From Rallus limicola (lineage: Eukaryota; Chordata; Aves; Gruiformes; Rallidae): 64,000 nucleotides of DNA. The stretch lies in NCBI GenBank assembly GCA_022605955.1, contig JAKCOZ010000018.1, positions 8,316,001-8,380,000 on the forward strand, in the 5' to 3' direction. Shown here in pieces: positions 63,668 through 64,000 of this stretch (position 1 is the stretch's first letter; each line of letters starts with the position of its first letter). A program made the position numbers and the translations under genes. The notes beneath the pieces are model-generated. The model made no database searches and had not been told where the DNA came from. It saw only the letters and a list, made by a program, of their open reading frames with translations.

Positions 63668-64000
63668 AAAATGATTTGCCTGAAAAGCCTAATACAGAGG
63701 TCCAAAATCTGATTCAGCTTCAACATGATGTACAGGTCACAGTACTGAATCATCAAGGTAACAATAAGAGAGTAACTGTCTCAGAAAGGAGGAAGATAAA
63801 AGAGTTCCCCCGCCTCTTCTTTTTCTTTCTTCCTTGTTTGTTTTTTTAAATTTTTAAACAAATAGGTTAGGAGGAGAGGGGGGAAAATCCATGGAAATAA
63901 ACACTTTTTCACTCCAATATATATATAAAAAAAGCAAGATTCTCAGTGAACACAAAATTCTATAAAACTACCATTTATCTGTGTTGTTTTTCTCCCTCCC

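Larger units (their letters stand above)
63480..64000 (-). other. Probable 3' UTR end of an unidentified convergent - strand gene
   Basis: On the - strand this reads as a typical vertebrate terminal exon: AT-rich unique sequence with no long reading frame, then an AATAAA (63505 to 63500) and a following TG-containing stretch. Cleavage is expected near 63475-63490. No coding part is visible, so the gene cannot be named. In mammals UBTD2 lies downstream of SH3PXD2B but, as I recall, in the same orientation, so it does not fit simply. Another neighbour or a local inversion is possible. Confidence 0.5.

Overview
This window is vertebrate genomic DNA, most likely from a bird (at least a sauropsid). 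It carries a CR1-type LINE copy (about 30640-31160) and a second CR1 3'-end scrap (about 1726-1787). The only gene I can establish is split into short exons with GT-AG splice sites and gives a protein close to human SH3PXD2B (TKS4). Most of the window is intron or untranslated and intergenic sequence.

The established gene is SH3PXD2B on the + strand. Eleven coding exons lie between 16357 and 57482: 2529 coding nt including the TAG stop, or 842 residues in one unbroken frame. The first exon here enters the protein inside the PX domain. By comparison with the human protein (from memory), about 52 N-terminal residues in two exons lie upstream of the window, giving a full protein near 894 residues (human 911). 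The order is: rest of the PX domain (three exons), a 26-bp microexon, SH3-1 (two exons), SH3-2 (two exons), a linker, SH3-3 (two exons), and a long 3' exon. The 3' exon holds the disordered proline-rich region, the C-terminal SH3-4, the stop and a 3' UTR of about 3.1 kb ending near an AATAAA at 60621. Four SH3 domains rather than five separate this gene from its paralogue SH3PXD2A/TKS5. The product is a Src-substrate scaffold of podosomes and invadopodia that binds phosphoinositides through PX and partners through SH3.

Layout: 1-16356 intron containing no exon I can find; 16357-31903 PX exons; 31904-48408 two large introns flanking the microexon; 48409-55069 clustered SH3 exons; 55986-about 60650 terminal exon; about 60650-63480 intergenic; 63480-64000 the probable 3' end of an unidentified convergent gene on the - strand.

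The non-coding sequence is not blank. I flag two CpG-rich clusters, several AT-rich blocks that look like conserved non-coding elements, a MEF2/NKX/CArG-like motif cluster, an inverted pair of an unidentified dispersed repeat, a perfect hairpin at the SH3PXD2B cleavage site, and a G-quadruplex motif in the convergent transcript. I found no new protein system, RNA gene, CRISPR array or intact mobile element.
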